64,000 nucleotides of DNA from Marinobacter halophilus (GCF_003007685.1 NZ_PXNN01000003.1:372001-436000); one strand, 5' to 3'. Positions 35,246-45,201 are shown, counted from the first letter of the stretch. A program made the numbers and translations. The notes: generated by a model from the letters alone, not told the origin.

Positions 35246-36766
35246 ATGAAAACCCGCACACCGGAAGAAGGGCGAACCGCCCTGACCGACGATGCCGAGC
35301 GCAACCGTCTGCTGGCTGAAATGGCAGAACAGTCCACCGACATGATCTCCCGACACACGCCGGAAGATTGGCGGTTTATCTATGTGTCGCCTGCGGTCAC
35401 GCATTTGCTGGGCTACAGTGTCGAAGAGATCGTCGGCATGTCGGCTTACGATCTCTACCATCCCGACGACGTGGAAGACTTCCGGTTACGGGCACCCACC
35501 GTCAATTACGATCGGGGCCTGTACACCCACACCTACCGCTTTCGGTGTAAAGACGGCCACTACACCTGGCTGGAGAGCACCAGCCGAACCATCCGGGACC
35601 CGGCAACCAATGAGATCCGGGAAATCCTGGTGGTTTCCCGGGATGCCACCCATCGCATCAAGGCGGACAAAGCCACCCGGCGGTTGGCCAGAGTGCTGGA
35701 AAGTACTCAGGATCTGGTGATTTTTGTCAATCTGGACCTTACGGTTTCGCACCTGAACGAAGCCGCCCGAAATGCTCTCAAGTTGGAACAAACCGATTAC
35801 AGCGCGTTTCCTCTGGCCTGGTTTGTGACTGAAAAAGGCCTCCGCTTATTGCTGGATGAAGCCTTTCCCTCCGCCCGGAAAACCGGGCATTGGCGCGGAG
35901 AGCTGGCCATGCGCTGCCTGAAGGCCTCGCGTATTCCGGTGATGCTGGAGCTGCTTGCCCATCGCTCTCTGCACGGTGATATCGAGTATTTTTCACTGGT
36001 TGCTCATGACCTGACCGAGAAAAAAGCTGCGGAAGAACAATTGAAGCAGTACCAGGCTGACATCGACCACGCCAGCCGCCTGGTGACCATGGGGGAGCTG
36101 GCATCGAGCCTGGCCCACGAGCTGAACCAACCGCTGTCGGCGATGGTGAATTACCTCCGGGGCATCGAGCGGCGCTTTGCCGGAGCCAGTAGCCTGGCTT
36201 GGAGCGATCTGGAAGTTCCGATTACCCGCAGCATTCAAACCGCCTTGAGAGCCGGCGAGATCATTCACCGGATGATGGACTTCACCCGCAAACAGGAACC
36301 GGTGGTTACCAGCCTCAATCTGCCGGAGCTGATCCGGGACATGATCGAATTCTGTGAATCTATGGCCGAACGGCACAACGTGCGACTGGTGTTCGAACCG
36401 GGCTTCGAGTTGCCGCCGGTTCAGGGTGACCGGATCCAGCTGGAACAGGTGCTATTGAACCTGATCGTCAATGCCATCGAAGCAAGCAATTCTCCGAGCG
36501 AGGAGAAGGTTGCCACGGTACGAATCAATGTTGATCACCATGAGCACCGGCAACTACGTGTTCAGGTCAAAGATCAGGGGCCGGGCATTTCAGAGGCGGA
36601 TATGTCGCGATTGTTTGATCGCTTCTTCTCCACCAAGCAAACCGGGCTTGGAATGGGGCTGGCCATCAGTCGTTCATTGGTAGAGAATCTTGGGGGCGAG
36701 CTATGGGCAGAGAACCTCCCTGAGGGAGGAGCATGCTTTTCATTTACCCTGAATATTGCTGACTGA
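35246..36766 (+). CDS. Cytosolic PAS-PAS sensor histidine kinase
   Basis: The 506-residue protein has no membrane segment. PAS domain 1 (about residues 25-135, VTHLLGYSVEEIVG) is followed by a second PAS-like domain (about 145-260), then the phosphoacceptor helix with His291 in LAHELNQPLSAMVN and an ATPase domain (VNAIEAS, DQGPGI, GLGMGLAISRSLV). It is of the FixL/TtrS/DctB kinase branch. No haem or flavin motif is certain, so the ligand is unknown. The start is uncertain: 35246, a TTG at 35240 or a longer form from 35174. The response regulator follows after six bases. Confidence 0.86.
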   Translation: MKTRTPEEGRTALTDDAERNRLLAEMAEQSTDMISRHTPEDWRFIYVSPAVTHLLGYSVEEIVGMSAYDLYHPDDVEDFRLRAPTVNYDRGLYTHTYRFRCKDGHYTWLESTSRTIRDPATNEIREILVVSRDATHRIKADKATRRLARVLESTQDLVIFVNLDLTVSHLNEAARNALKLEQTDYSAFPLAWFVTEKGLRLLLDEAFPSARKTGHWRGELAMRCLKASRIPVMLELLAHRSLHGDIEYFSLVAHDLTEKKAAEEQLKQYQADIDHASRLVTMGELASSLAHELNQPLSAMVNYLRGIERRFAGASSLAWSDLEVPITRSIQTALRAGEIIHRMMDFTRKQEPVVTSLNLPELIRDMIEFCESMAERHNVRLVFEPGFELPPVQGDRIQLEQVLLNLIVNAIEASNSPSEEKVATVRINVDHHEHRQLRVQVKDQGPGISEADMSRLFDRFFSTKQTGLGMGLAISRSLVENLGGELWAENLPEGGACFSFTLNIAD

Positions 36767-36772
36767 TCACTC

Positions 36773-37408
36773 ATGACCTCCAACAACGATGCGCAAACGG
36801 TTTTTGTAATTGATGACGATGTGGATGTAAGAGACTCTTTGAAGTGGTTGCTGGAGTCCGTTGGCCTCAACGTCCAGACCTACGAAAACGCGCTGGCTTT
36901 CTTTGATGGTTTCGACAAGGGCAAGAGCGGCTGTATCGTGATGGATGTGCGCATGCCGGGGCTCAGCGGGATCAATGCCCAGAAAAAGTTGCCAGAGCAC
37001 AACATCGAACTGCCGGTCATCATGATCTCGGCCCATGGTAATGTCGATATGGCGGTCACGGCCCTTACCCAGGGCGCCATGACATTTATTGAAAAGCCGT
37101 TTGATGACCAGGTGCTGATTGATCACGTCCACAATGCCCTGGAGAAAGACAGGACACGCTTCGCCCGGCGCAACTCTCAGTCCAGAATCCGCGAACGATA
37201 CGATAACCTGACCCGCAGAGAGCGCCAGGTAATGGAGCTGATTGTCAAAGGACTTTCGAATCAGGAAGCAGCAGACGAACTGGGCATCAACCGCAAGACC
37301 GTAGAAGGCCATCGGGCCAATATGACGGCGAAGATGAAGGTCGATTCCTTTGCCGAACTGGTGCAGGTGGCCATTGCGTTGGGGCTCGTGAAGGGCATAA
37401 CCGAGTAA
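36773..37408 (+). CDS. FixJ/NarL-type response regulator
   Basis: The 211-residue protein has a receiver domain with acidic pocket DDD near residue 15, phosphoacceptor Asp58 in IVMDVRMPG, switch ISAHG and Lys in EKPFDD. A LuxR-type helix-turn-helix follows (LTRRERQVMELIVKGLSNQEAADELGI, then KTVEGHRANMTAKM). It is the partner of the PAS kinase immediately upstream. Its targets are not shown by sequence; the acyl-CoA cluster next door is a candidate. Confidence 0.93.
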   Translation: MTSNNDAQTVFVIDDDVDVRDSLKWLLESVGLNVQTYENALAFFDGFDKGKSGCIVMDVRMPGLSGINAQKKLPEHNIELPVIMISAHGNVDMAVTALTQGAMTFIEKPFDDQVLIDHVHNALEKDRTRFARRNSQSRIRERYDNLTRRERQVMELIVKGLSNQEAADELGINRKTVEGHRANMTAKMKVDSFAELVQVAIALGLVKGITE

Positions 37409-37439
37409 ACACGGTTCAGCAATGTCCCGACATCACCCT

Positions 37440-38777
37440 TCAGTCAAACGATGGCCGGGCTCCGGCCAGAATCAGGTTTGACCGGCTGGCCGCTGTGCCC
37501 ATCACCGCCAGCTTCAACGAAGTTTCTTCCTCAAATTGCCTGGCTACCGCCTTGGGCACGTCCGCAGCCGTGGGTATCTCAGCGGTTAATGGGTTAACCG
37601 GTCGGCCATTAATGTGCAATTCAAAGTGCAGGTGGGCGCCGGTACTGCGCCCGGTGTTGCCGGAGAGTGCGATTCGGTCGCCGCGCTCAACCTTTTGCCC
37701 TCGCTTTACCAGAATCCTATGCAGGTGCAGGTAGCGCGTTTTGTAGGCGTTGCCGTGATCAATTTCGACATACTTGCCGGCAAATGGGTGATTGCCGATC
37801 CGGTGTACGATGCCGTCGCCAGTGCTCATGATCGGCGTTCCGGTGGGCGTGGCAAGGTCGGTGCCGTTATGGGGCGCGATTCTGCCGGTAACCGGGTGCT
37901 TCCGCCTTGGGTTGAAGTGGGAGCTTACCCGAAACCGGGTTGCCGTAGGCCAGCGCCGAAACGCCGGCAGCACACTTTTACCATTCTGGTCATAGTAGTT
38001 TCCGTCTTCAAACCGGAATGCGGTATGAGTGTTGGACCCACGTTTTAACGACGCTGCTTCGAGCCGGGTTTTACCGGTGCTGCGGTTGTCGGCCATTTCA
38101 TGGCCAATGATCACCGCAAACTGGTCACCGGCCCTCAGGTCACGTCGGAAATTCAATTTGTGCTCCAGCAGCTGACTCACCGCCGCGATCTGGTGCGCAT
38201 TCAGACCAGCACGGACAGCGGACGCGTAGAAACTGCCGTGTATATCGCCTCTGAGCACTTCGGAGACCCATTGCGTCTCCGCTTCAGTCTTGCGGTATTC
38301 AAAGCTGCCATCGTCGGTTCTGGTGAAATAGACGGTGCGGGCGGCATCCACCTCCAGCGCCAGTTCGGTGAATTGACCTTCGGTGTCGAACGTCAGCTGG
38401 AATTCGGTCCCGGGCTGCAGAGTTGCCAGCGCCAGATACTCGACATCGGCTTCCATGATCTTGTGCAGGTCCGACATAGGCGCGCCAAGCGCACCGAATA
38501 TACCGCTCAGGGTATCTCCGGACTGCACCTGATGGCGCACTGTTTTGGTGTCGGTGTCGGTGTCGGTGTCTGGCAGGGCGTCACTTTGAGGGCCGGGTAC
38601 GTGCTCGGCTTGGGCAGCCTCTGCTGAGTCGAAGGATATGCTCAGGCTCTCGTCAGAAAGCGAGTGGGTCTTTGCTGACGAACTTTGCGTGGACCACACG
38701 CTGGCAACCAGCACCAGTAACGTTGCGATGACGAACAGAATCTTGTGGGTTGGCGTGAAAACTTTTTGTTCAGCCAT
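37440..38777 (-). CDS. M23-family peptidoglycan endopeptidase, MepM-like
   Basis: The 445-residue protein has an N-terminal anchor helix (about residues 12-30), a low-complexity linker containing DTDTDTDT, an OapA/LysM-like domain (HQVQSGDTLSGIF), a Csd3-type second domain and a C-terminal LytM domain. The zinc ligands are visible in HNGTDLATPTG and HLHFELHING. It should cut peptide cross-links in the periplasm during wall growth. GAGAG lies upstream of the ATG. Confidence 0.9.
   Translation of the reverse strand: MAEQKVFTPTHKILFVIATLLVLVASVWSTQSSSAKTHSLSDESLSISFDSAEAAQAEHVPGPQSDALPDTDTDTDTKTVRHQVQSGDTLSGIFGALGAPMSDLHKIMEADVEYLALATLQPGTEFQLTFDTEGQFTELALEVDAARTVYFTRTDDGSFEYRKTEAETQWVSEVLRGDIHGSFYASAVRAGLNAHQIAAVSQLLEHKLNFRRDLRAGDQFAVIIGHEMADNRSTGKTRLEAASLKRGSNTHTAFRFEDGNYYDQNGKSVLPAFRRWPTATRFRVSSHFNPRRKHPVTGRIAPHNGTDLATPTGTPIMSTGDGIVHRIGNHPFAGKYVEIDHGNAYKTRYLHLHRILVKRGQKVERGDRIALSGNTGRSTGAHLHFELHINGRPVNPLTAEIPTAADVPKAVARQFEEETSLKLAVMGTAASRSNLILAGARPSFD
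38547..38570 (+). repeat. Four-copy hexanucleotide tandem repeat (GGTGTC) inside the M23 peptidase gene
   Basis: Four perfect GGTGTC units encode an alternating Asp-Thr run on the minus strand in the linker between the membrane anchor and the LysM-like domain. Copy changes would keep the reading frame and only alter linker length. Confidence 0.9.
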
Positions 38778-38875
38778 GGGTAAAACTCTCCGACTACTCG
38801 CGAATCAATTCGCTCCGTCGCCTGTCAATCGCGCATTCGTCCCTTCAGCTGCGAGGGTGGTTTGGATACAGGATA

Positions 38876-40378
38876 TCAAATAAGGCGCAACTGTTGTTCA
38901 ACTTCCGTTACCTCAGCGCCAGCGAACCCCGGGTCGGGAAGACCATGCTTGATCGCGTGAACCCGGCGCCTGGCAACTTTGGCCGTTAGCCGGCAGTCGA
39001 CAATGACCTGAGGGTAGGGCGCAAAGCCAAGGCCTTTGGCAGCCTGAGAGTGCTGTCCGGCGGTTGTTGAGGGGTCATGCACCTGCGGCCCGTGCAGCCC
39101 CGAAAGCTCTGGAACCCACCGGCGAATGAACAGCCCATCCGGATCGTGATCCCGACCTTGCTTGATTGGATCATAAACCATCAAACCGTCAAAGTTTGTG
39201 GTGCCGGCAACAATCTGGTGGATAACATGATGTACTGCCGGCTCATAATCCAGAAACTCCGTGGCCAGAAATTGCGCCACCCGGGTGATCGGCAGCCAGA
39301 AGTTCATGGTGGCGAACGACACCACGGTGGCCCGTAGCCTCATGTTGATCCATCCGGTCTGATGCAGGCAGCGCATGGCCGCATCGATATAAGGAACGCC
39401 GGTGCGGCCGGATTGCCAGGCCTCAAAAAGCCGCTCATCGAAGGTGGCTTCGCGCACGCCGTTGAACTGAGGCAGCAGGCACTCATATTCCAGTTCAGGG
39501 CGAGTTTCAAAAGTCTGGATATACTGCCGGCGCCAGCACAGTCGATCGAGGAAAAAGCGGGCGCGCTCCTGCAGCCGCTGGAATGCCTGCGCATCCAGCG
39601 TCTGATGACCGCTGGTCACCACTCGATCAACTGCCTAAAACACCTCGCGATCCGAGAGCACGCCGTAGGCCAGATACGTCGATATCCGAGAGCAACCTTC
39701 CCACGCGGTGTTCGGGCTGGATATCTGAAACGGGTACCGATTGATGTTGCGGATAGTGAAAAAATTATCCAGAGCGGTCAGCGCGGCACTTCGTCCACCT
39801 GCTTGCCTAAGGGGTCTATCCGCACCGGCCGCCAGGGGGATGTCGTGAAGCTCGCAGCTTGGAACAGGCAGGGGTGCAAACCGCGCCGACAGCTCTGCCC
39901 CCGTCGGGTCTCTGAGCGTGAGATTGACACTTTTCGAAAAATACTCAGGAAATGAGATGGACGGCTGAGCCCCGCGCGCGATGCCGTTCTGCGCCACTTC
40001 CATCAACTCAACACCGTGCGCTCGACACCAGGCGCGAACTTGCCGATCTCGTTGGTACTGGCTGTGTTGGGTCGTCTCCTGGTGGCTCCAGATACGGGTG
40101 ATCGGCTGGCATTGATGCAGCCTGTCCAGCACGGCCACACTCTCGCCGACCATTTGCAGCAACTCACCTCCGAGGGCCTGCAGTTCGGTCGCCAGTTCGG
40201 CAAGGGTTTCCTGAGTAAAAGCCTGATGCTGACGCGCAACGTCCGGCTGAGCGATCAATTCGGGTTCGTGGATATAGAGCGGAAGCACGCGGCCGAATGC
40301 ACGCCAGCACTTCAGGCTCAGAAAAAACGGCTCTGAATCCTGAAGTCGTAAATTACGTTTTAGCCAAAAAATCTGCAT
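38876..40378 (-). pseudogene. Cryptochrome/DNA photolyase-like flavoprotein interrupted by an amber codon
   Basis: Two halves lie in the same frame, separated only by a TAG at 39637-39635 (codon 248 of about 500). The N-terminal half (from ATG 40378) has the photolyase alpha/beta domain beginning MQIFWLKRNLRLQDSEP and enters the FAD domain at SSPNTAWEGCSRISTYLAYG. The C-terminal half continues with WRRQYIQTF, GVPYIDAAMRCLHQTGWINMRLR, ATMNFWLP and DPDGLFIRRWVPEL, the FAD-binding core. The context reads DREVF-stop-AVDRV, so a single CAG (Gln) to TAG change explains it. A GTG at 39622 could restart translation of the second half, but neither half alone should bind FAD normally. It follows the serine acetyltransferase gene by 34 bases. 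Confidence 0.85.
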
Positions 40379-40412
40379 GGTGTGGCTCTCAACCGGCAAA
40401 CGACAACCGGAT

Positions 40413-41312
40413 TCAGCGTTGCTGAAGAGACGCCTGGGAAATCTGGCTCTCGGGTGGAACGCTTCGAGTGAGCCACACGTTGCCACCGATGACGGACGCT
40501 CGCCCGATGGTGATCCGGCCTAACAGGGTGGCGCCGGCGTATATCACCACGTCGTCTTCGACAATGGGGTGGCGGGGCTCGCCCTTGGTCAACGAGCCGG
40601 TTTCATCTTCGGTGAACCTGACGGCGCCGAGGGTCACATTCTGATAGATACGCACCCGATCCCCGATCATCGCGGTCTCGCCGATCACCACGCCCGTGCC
40701 ATGGTCAATGAAAAAAGAACGACCGATGGTCGCCCCCGGGTGTATGTCGATGCCCGTCGCCGAATGGGCTTTTTCGGCAATAATCCGGGCGATAATGGGT
40801 AACCCCGCCCGATACAGGGCATGGGCCAGTCGATGGTGAATTAGCGCATGCACGCCGGGGTAGGAAATCAAAACCTCATCCACGCAGGTCGCGGCGGGAT
40901 CACCACGGTAGGCGGCGAGGACATCATCATCCAGCTGCCGTCTCAAAGCGGGAAGCTGTCCGATCAATTCCGCAACCAGGCCGCTGGCCTCACGCTGCAG
41001 CGTACTCGCAGCCTGCTGGCTGCGATCTGCGTATTCAAGTTCAAGGCCGGCCTGGTGTGTCAGCTCACGCTCAACGGTACCCAGTTGGTAAGCGACGAAA
41101 TGATTCTCACGCTCTTTGGTAAGATCTGGAGGGCCGAGACGCATGGGAAACAAGACAGCGCAAAGGGTATCGACGACATCGTGGATTGCCTGATGGGAAG
41201 GCAGCTCACGGCTGCCGAGATCCAGTTCCCGCCCCTGTTGCTCGCGCCAGTTACGCCGTTCCTGGCGCAGCTGATCGGTGACCCGATCAATAAGGCTCTT
41301 TTCCGGTTCCAA
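40413..41312 (-). CDS. Serine O-acetyltransferase (EpsC/CysE-type)
   Basis: The 299-residue protein has a long N-terminal helical domain (about 1-180) and a C-terminal left-handed beta-helix with hexapeptide repeats (IHPGATIGRSFFIDHGTGVVIGETAMIGDRV). The catalytic Asp and His are in FIDHGTG with the preceding EKAHSATGIDIHP segment. It makes O-acetylserine for cysteine synthesis. The start is TTG with GAGGAG just upstream. The broken photolyase-like gene follows on the same strand. Confidence 0.9.
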   Translation of the reverse strand: MEPEKSLIDRVTDQLRQERRNWREQQGRELDLGSRELPSHQAIHDVVDTLCAVLFPMRLGPPDLTKERENHFVAYQLGTVERELTHQAGLELEYADRSQQAASTLQREASGLVAELIGQLPALRRQLDDDVLAAYRGDPAATCVDEVLISYPGVHALIHHRLAHALYRAGLPIIARIIAEKAHSATGIDIHPGATIGRSFFIDHGTGVVIGETAMIGDRVRIYQNVTLGAVRFTEDETGSLTKGEPRHPIVEDDVVIYAGATLLGRITIGRASVIGGNVWLTRSVPPESQISQASLQQR

Positions 41313-41454
41313 TGCGCGCTCCTCTCAAGTGGGTGTTTCAGGCTAACCAAAAAATGATCGGTATGTCTAAGATTACGGTCGGAAGCCTGCACTCCGATCA
41401 CCTCGCGGACCGTCAAATAGTCAAAGATCGCTCTATGTTTGGAAAAACGCCAGC

Positions 41455-41610
41455 TCAGTGCCTGGTTCGCCTTATCTGCGCCAGTCGCGCCAGCCAGTCG
41501 CCACCTTGGGCGCGCAGGCAGGCTTCCTCGCTGTCGAGCTGAAGGCGTCCAGAAAGAAACTTGGGGTCAATGCTGGCTTCTTCAAGCGCGGCTCTGGTCA
41601 ACGCCTGCAT
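41455..41610 (-). CDS. Possible small ORF in frame after lpxR
   Basis: Directly after the lpxR stop codon the same frame stays open for 68 codons (41661-41458) with G+C-rich third positions and a protein-like, acidic composition (for example ALEEASIDPKFLSGRLQLDSEE). The first ATG is at 41610, giving 51 residues, but no convincing ribosome site precedes it. It could be a real small gene, a remnant, or a C-terminal extension reached by stop readthrough. The 142 bases between it and the serine acetyltransferase start hold nothing else I recognise. Confidence 0.3.
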   Translation of the reverse strand: MQALTRAALEEASIDPKFLSGRLQLDSEEACLRAQGGDWLARLAQIRRTRH

Positions 41611-41661
41611 GCGCTGATCGTCGCCATGGGCCAGCGCCCGGTCGAGGTCGGCCTGAGTGTC

Positions 41662-42660
41662 TCAGAGCGCCCAGCTGACGAACAGCGTCCCAAAACTGAA
41701 ATTATCTTTGCTGCTTTCTTCCTCCCCAGTCGTGGCCCGAAGGGTCAGCGAAACCTGAGTCCGGTTCCATTGCCAGGAGCCCCCGATGCCCACCTGTCCC
41801 AAAAGCGGACTTTCTTTGAATTGAAAGGGGCCTGAGTTGTCTTCAAGATATGAATAGGCAACATATTCCACCCCAAGGCCTACAAAAACCGACCAGCTGG
41901 TCGGGCTTCCACTGAACGAGCCGGGCAGCGCGATGGTAGAGGCGGTCCCGGCATAATCCGGCACCAGATTCATCGGAAGGTCGCGGCCAATGCGCCACAC
42001 CAGACCGGTTTTGGCGGTGGTGCGGAAGCTGGAAATCAAGGTAGAGCCAACCACGGAAACCTGTTGTTGGATAGCCCCCGTATTGCCTGTATGAAACACC
42101 CTGCGCCCATGGGCAGCCTGAATGCCACCGACCACATCGGTTCCCAATTGATGATCCCAGCCTCTGGGCGTTGTGCTGCCGGTAAGCTTGTGCACCCACT
42201 TTTGGCTCGCTTCCGCTCCGCTTTCCGGGCCGATCACCCCAAGGTGCGCGCCAAATCCCGTGATGGTGTCCGCATTCCAGCTCCACAGAGTGCTGCTCAG
42301 TGATAGGTGGCCGGCATAGGGGATATCATCTGGCTGGAGTTCCGGGTTGGCGATATCGGCCGGGGTGACCATCAGTTGTCGAAGGCTGAAGGAAAGGGCG
42401 TGCTTGTTCTCCGCTTGCCCGATGCCGGGTAACCTAGCTAGGGCCTCTTTTCCTGTTCGCGCCAGAGTCGACGATGGCTTGCCGCTGTCTTCCGCGGCAG
42501 CGGTCAGATACGAAATCCGAACGCCGTTGGTATAGCCACGATCCTCGCCGGTCAGAAGGTCGTTGTCCCAGGCAATGCTGAGGATGTCGGCTTTTGTGGT
42601 CGCGGGTATCAGAGTGGCGAGAAGCAACATGAAGAATGCACGATTTAGGATAACAGGCAC
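41662..42660 (-). CDS. lpxR: Outer-membrane lipid A 3'-O-deacylase, LpxR family
   Basis: The 332-residue protein has a signal peptide (about residues 1-24) and a 12-strand outer-membrane barrel pattern. Active-site landmarks of LpxR are visible: SIAWDNDLLTGEDRGYTNGVRISYL at the start of the mature protein, DDIPYAGHLSLS, and RGWDHQLG. It would remove the 3'-acyloxyacyl chain from lipid A. The C-terminal residues (TLFVSWAL) form a plausible last strand. It is eight bases downstream of the trmH-type gene. Confidence 0.82.
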   Translation of the reverse strand: MPVILNRAFFMLLLATLIPATTKADILSIAWDNDLLTGEDRGYTNGVRISYLTAAAEDSGKPSSTLARTGKEALARLPGIGQAENKHALSFSLRQLMVTPADIANPELQPDDIPYAGHLSLSSTLWSWNADTITGFGAHLGVIGPESGAEASQKWVHKLTGSTTPRGWDHQLGTDVVGGIQAAHGRRVFHTGNTGAIQQQVSVVGSTLISSFRTTAKTGLVWRIGRDLPMNLVPDYAGTASTIALPGSFSGSPTSWSVFVGLGVEYVAYSYLEDNSGPFQFKESPLLGQVGIGGSWQWNRTQVSLTLRATTGEEESSKDNFSFGTLFVSWAL

Positions 42661-42667
42661 GTATTGG

Positions 42668-43396
42668 TTAACTCCGATTCAGCTCATACATCGCCATATT
42701 GACCGCCGACGCCAGATTCAGTGATTCCACCACTGCGGCTCCAGGGATGGTGTAGCGCCGGGCGCTGAGCCCGGTTAATGCCTCGATGGGCAGGCCCCGA
42801 GCTTCGTTACCGAACAGATAGCAGTCGTGGTTCTGGAACGCAGGGCTGGTGATGGCGTCGCCGCCGATGTCCAGGCAGGCGATGCGGGGGTAACGGCTGG
42901 TGAGGGTGTCGAGGCGAACGTCGGCTTCCAGCGGTACGTGGAAAATGGCGCCCATGCTGGCGCGCACCACTTTTGGGTTGTAGGGGTCGACACTGCCGGG
43001 GCTGAGCAGGCAGCGAAAGCCGCCGAACCAGGCCAGGGTGCGCAAGATGGTGCCCAGGTTGCCGGGGTCCTGAACCTCATGCAGGTAGACCGCCTTTTCG
43101 CCGTGTGTAGGGGTGTTAACGGCCCCCGATGGCAGGGGCGCGACCGCAAGTATGCCTTGCGGGGTTTTGGTGTCGGCCAGCTGGGCCATTTGCCGGTCGC
43201 TGACCAGGTGTTGGGGCCAGGGGCACTGCCAGTCCTGATAGGCCTCGGTGACGTAGAGTTCGGCTTGCTGCCAGTGGGGGTTGCTGGCTGCGGCCTTTTC
43301 CAGCTCCAGTACCAGGTGCTCGCCTTCCACCAGGAAACGTCCGAGCGACTGGCGGTATTTTTTCTGGTGCAGCTTCTTAAGGTCGTCCAGCTTCAC
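42668..43396 (-). CDS. TrmH/SpoU-family rRNA or tRNA methyltransferase
   Basis: The 242-residue protein has an N-terminal substrate-binding domain (FLVEGEHLV) and a C-terminal SPOUT knot with all three motifs: DPGNLGTILRTLAWFG, LFGNEARGLP and IPGAAVVESLNLASAVNMAMYE. It methylates a ribose 2'-OH (or related position) of RNA using SAM. The exact target is not predictable. It overlaps the FAD dehydrogenase gene upstream by four bases. Confidence 0.9.
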   Translation of the reverse strand: MKLDDLKKLHQKKYRQSLGRFLVEGEHLVLELEKAAASNPHWQQAELYVTEAYQDWQCPWPQHLVSDRQMAQLADTKTPQGILAVAPLPSGAVNTPTHGEKAVYLHEVQDPGNLGTILRTLAWFGGFRCLLSPGSVDPYNPKVVRASMGAIFHVPLEADVRLDTLTSRYPRIACLDIGGDAITSPAFQNHDCYLFGNEARGLPIEALTGLSARRYTIPGAAVVESLNLASAVNMAMYELNRS

Positions 43397-45039
43397 GGCC
43401 TGGTTTCCTGAGTTTCTGGCGCTGTCTCGAGGTCCGCCAATATGGCGTTGGCGACCGCCTCGGCGACCTTGATGCCGTCCACGCCGGCCGACAGGATGCC
43501 GCCGGCATAGCCTGCGCCTTCGCCCGCCGGATACAAGCCTCGGGTATTTAGGCTTTGCAGGCTTTCACGGTCGCGGGTCAGGCGGACTGGGGCCGAGGTG
43601 CGAGTTTCAACACCGGTCAGCAACGCATCGGGCCGGTCAAAGCCCCGGATCTGTCGGCCGAAGGCGGGCAGGGCCTCGCGGATGGCGTCGATGGCGTAAA
43701 CGGGCAGGGCGGAGGCAAGATCGCCCAGGAGGATACCGGGCTGGTAGGACGGCTCCACCTCACCCAGTTTGTCTGACGGCTTGCCCGCAATAAAGTCCCC
43801 TACCAACTGCGCGGGCGCACAGTAATCGCTGCCACCGAGAACGTAGGCGTGGGCTTCCAGTTGCTCCTGTAGTTCCATGCCGGCGAGCGGGTCGCCCGGA
43901 AAGTCTTGCTCCGGACTGATATTGACCACAATGCCGGAGTTAGCGTTGCGCTCGTTGCGGGAATACTGGCTCATGCCGTTGGTGACTACCCGCCCCGGCT
44001 CGGAGGTGGCAGCCACCACGGTGCCGCCCGGGCACATGCAGAAGCTGTACACCGCCCGGCCGTTGCTGGCGTGGTACACCAACTTGTAATCGGCAGCACC
44101 CAGGGCCGGATGGCCGGCGTATTTGCCGAGGCGGGCGTGGTCGATCAGGCTTTGCGGGTGCTCGATCCGGAAGCCGATGGCAAAGGGCTTGGCTTCCAGA
44201 AACACGCCCCGTTTATGGAGCATGCGGAAGCTGTCCCGGGCACTGTGACCGAGCGCCATCACCACATGGCGGCTCATCAGCTGCTCGCCACTGGCCAGCT
44301 CAACCCCCCGGACCTGGCCGTCTTCCAGCAACAGGTCGGTGACCTTCTGTTCAAAGCGGATCTCGCCACCCAGACTGATAATCTCATCCCGCATGCGCGA
44401 CACCACGCCGGTTAGCCGGAAGGTGCCGATGTGCGGCTTGCTGACGAACAGGATTTCTTCCGGGGCGCCGGCTTTCACAAACTCGGCCATGACCTTGCGG
44501 CCGTAAAACTTCGGGTCCTTGATCTGGCTGTACAGCTTGCCGTCGGAAAACAGACCGGCGCCGCCTTCACCAAACTGAACGTTTGACTCCGGCGACAGCT
44601 GTTTTTTACGCCACAGCGCCCAGGTGTCTTTGGTGCGCCGGCGTACGTCCTTGCCGCGCTCCAGTACGATCGGCCGGAAGCCCATCTGCGCCAGTAGCAA
44701 CGCGGCAAACAGGCCGCAAGGGCCGAGCCCGACCACAATCGGGCGCTCGGACAAGCCAGCAGGCGCCTGCGCGACTGGGTAGTAGGCGGTGTCTGGTGCC
44801 GGGCGAACGTGAGCGTCTCCGGCAAACCGGTCCAGTACCGCGGCCTCGTCCTGTACGGTCAGGTCAACGATGTAGACGAACTTGATCTCGCTGTTTTTTT
44901 TGCGGGCATCGTAGCTGCGCTTGAACACGGTAAAGTGCCGCAACTGGTCATCACGCAGTTGCAGGCGCTGCAGGATGGCGGCGCGCAGGGCGTGCTCCGG
45001 GTGATCAAGGGGTAAGGCCAGTTCGGTAACGCGAATCAT
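43393..45039 (-). CDS. FAD-dependent dehydrogenase, COG2509-like
   Basis: The 548-residue protein has a roughly 100-residue N-terminal domain, then a Rossmann FAD motif [19 protein letters not shown], the [12 protein letters not shown] segment, [13 protein letters not shown] and a C-terminal [20 protein letters not shown]-binding loop. The family is widespread, and its substrate is not known. The start at 45039 (ATG after AGGACC) is preferred; the longer reading adds 30 residues of unlikely sequence. It is translationally coupled to the TrmH-type gene. Confidence 0.88.
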   Translation of the reverse strand: MIRVTELALPLDHPEHALRAAILQRLQLRDDQLRHFTVFKRSYDARKKNSEIKFVYIVDLTVQDEAAVLDRFAGDAHVRPAPDTAYYPVAQAPAGLSERPIVVGLGPCGLFAALLLAQMGFRPIVLERGKDVRRRTKDTWALWRKKQLSPESNVQFGEGGAGLFSDGKLYSQIKDPKFYGRKVMAEFVKAGAPEEILFVSKPHIGTFRLTGVVSRMRDEIISLGGEIRFEQKVTDLLLEDGQVRGVELASGEQLMSRHVVMALGHSARDSFRMLHKRGVFLEAKPFAIGFRIEHPQSLIDHARLGKYAGHPALGAADYKLVYHASNGRAVYSFCMCPGGTVVAATSEPGRVVTNGMSQYSRNERNANSGIVVNISPEQDFPGDPLAGMELQEQLEAHAYVLGGSDYCAPAQLVGDFIAGKPSDKLGEVEPSYQPGILLGDLASALPVYAIDAIREALPAFGRQIRGFDRPDALLTGVETRTSAPVRLTRDRESLQSLNTRGLYPAGEGAGYAGGILSAGVDGIKVAEAVANAILADLETAPETQETRP

Positions 45040-45201
45040 GATAGGTCCTGGCTGCGGAGCACTCGCCCGGCAGCTTGCGGTTGGCAAAGTGCGCCCATTG
45101 TACTGCCGTGCCGGGTGCTTGTCAGGCACCGGGCGGCTTTTGCGGTAGCGCAGGCAGCGGCGTACAATGCGACTTCATCCGCAGTGAACAGAAGACACCC
45201 C

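Noticed and set aside
34607..35461. 284-codon minus-strand frame opposite the cysteine hydrolase and kinase start
   Set aside because: It spans two genes and an intergenic region with no recognisable protein features.
38876..39622. Treating the C-terminal photolyase half as an independent gene from GTG 39622
   Set aside because: It begins in mid FAD domain, and the preceding in-frame codons continue the protein up to a single TAG, so one broken gene is simpler.
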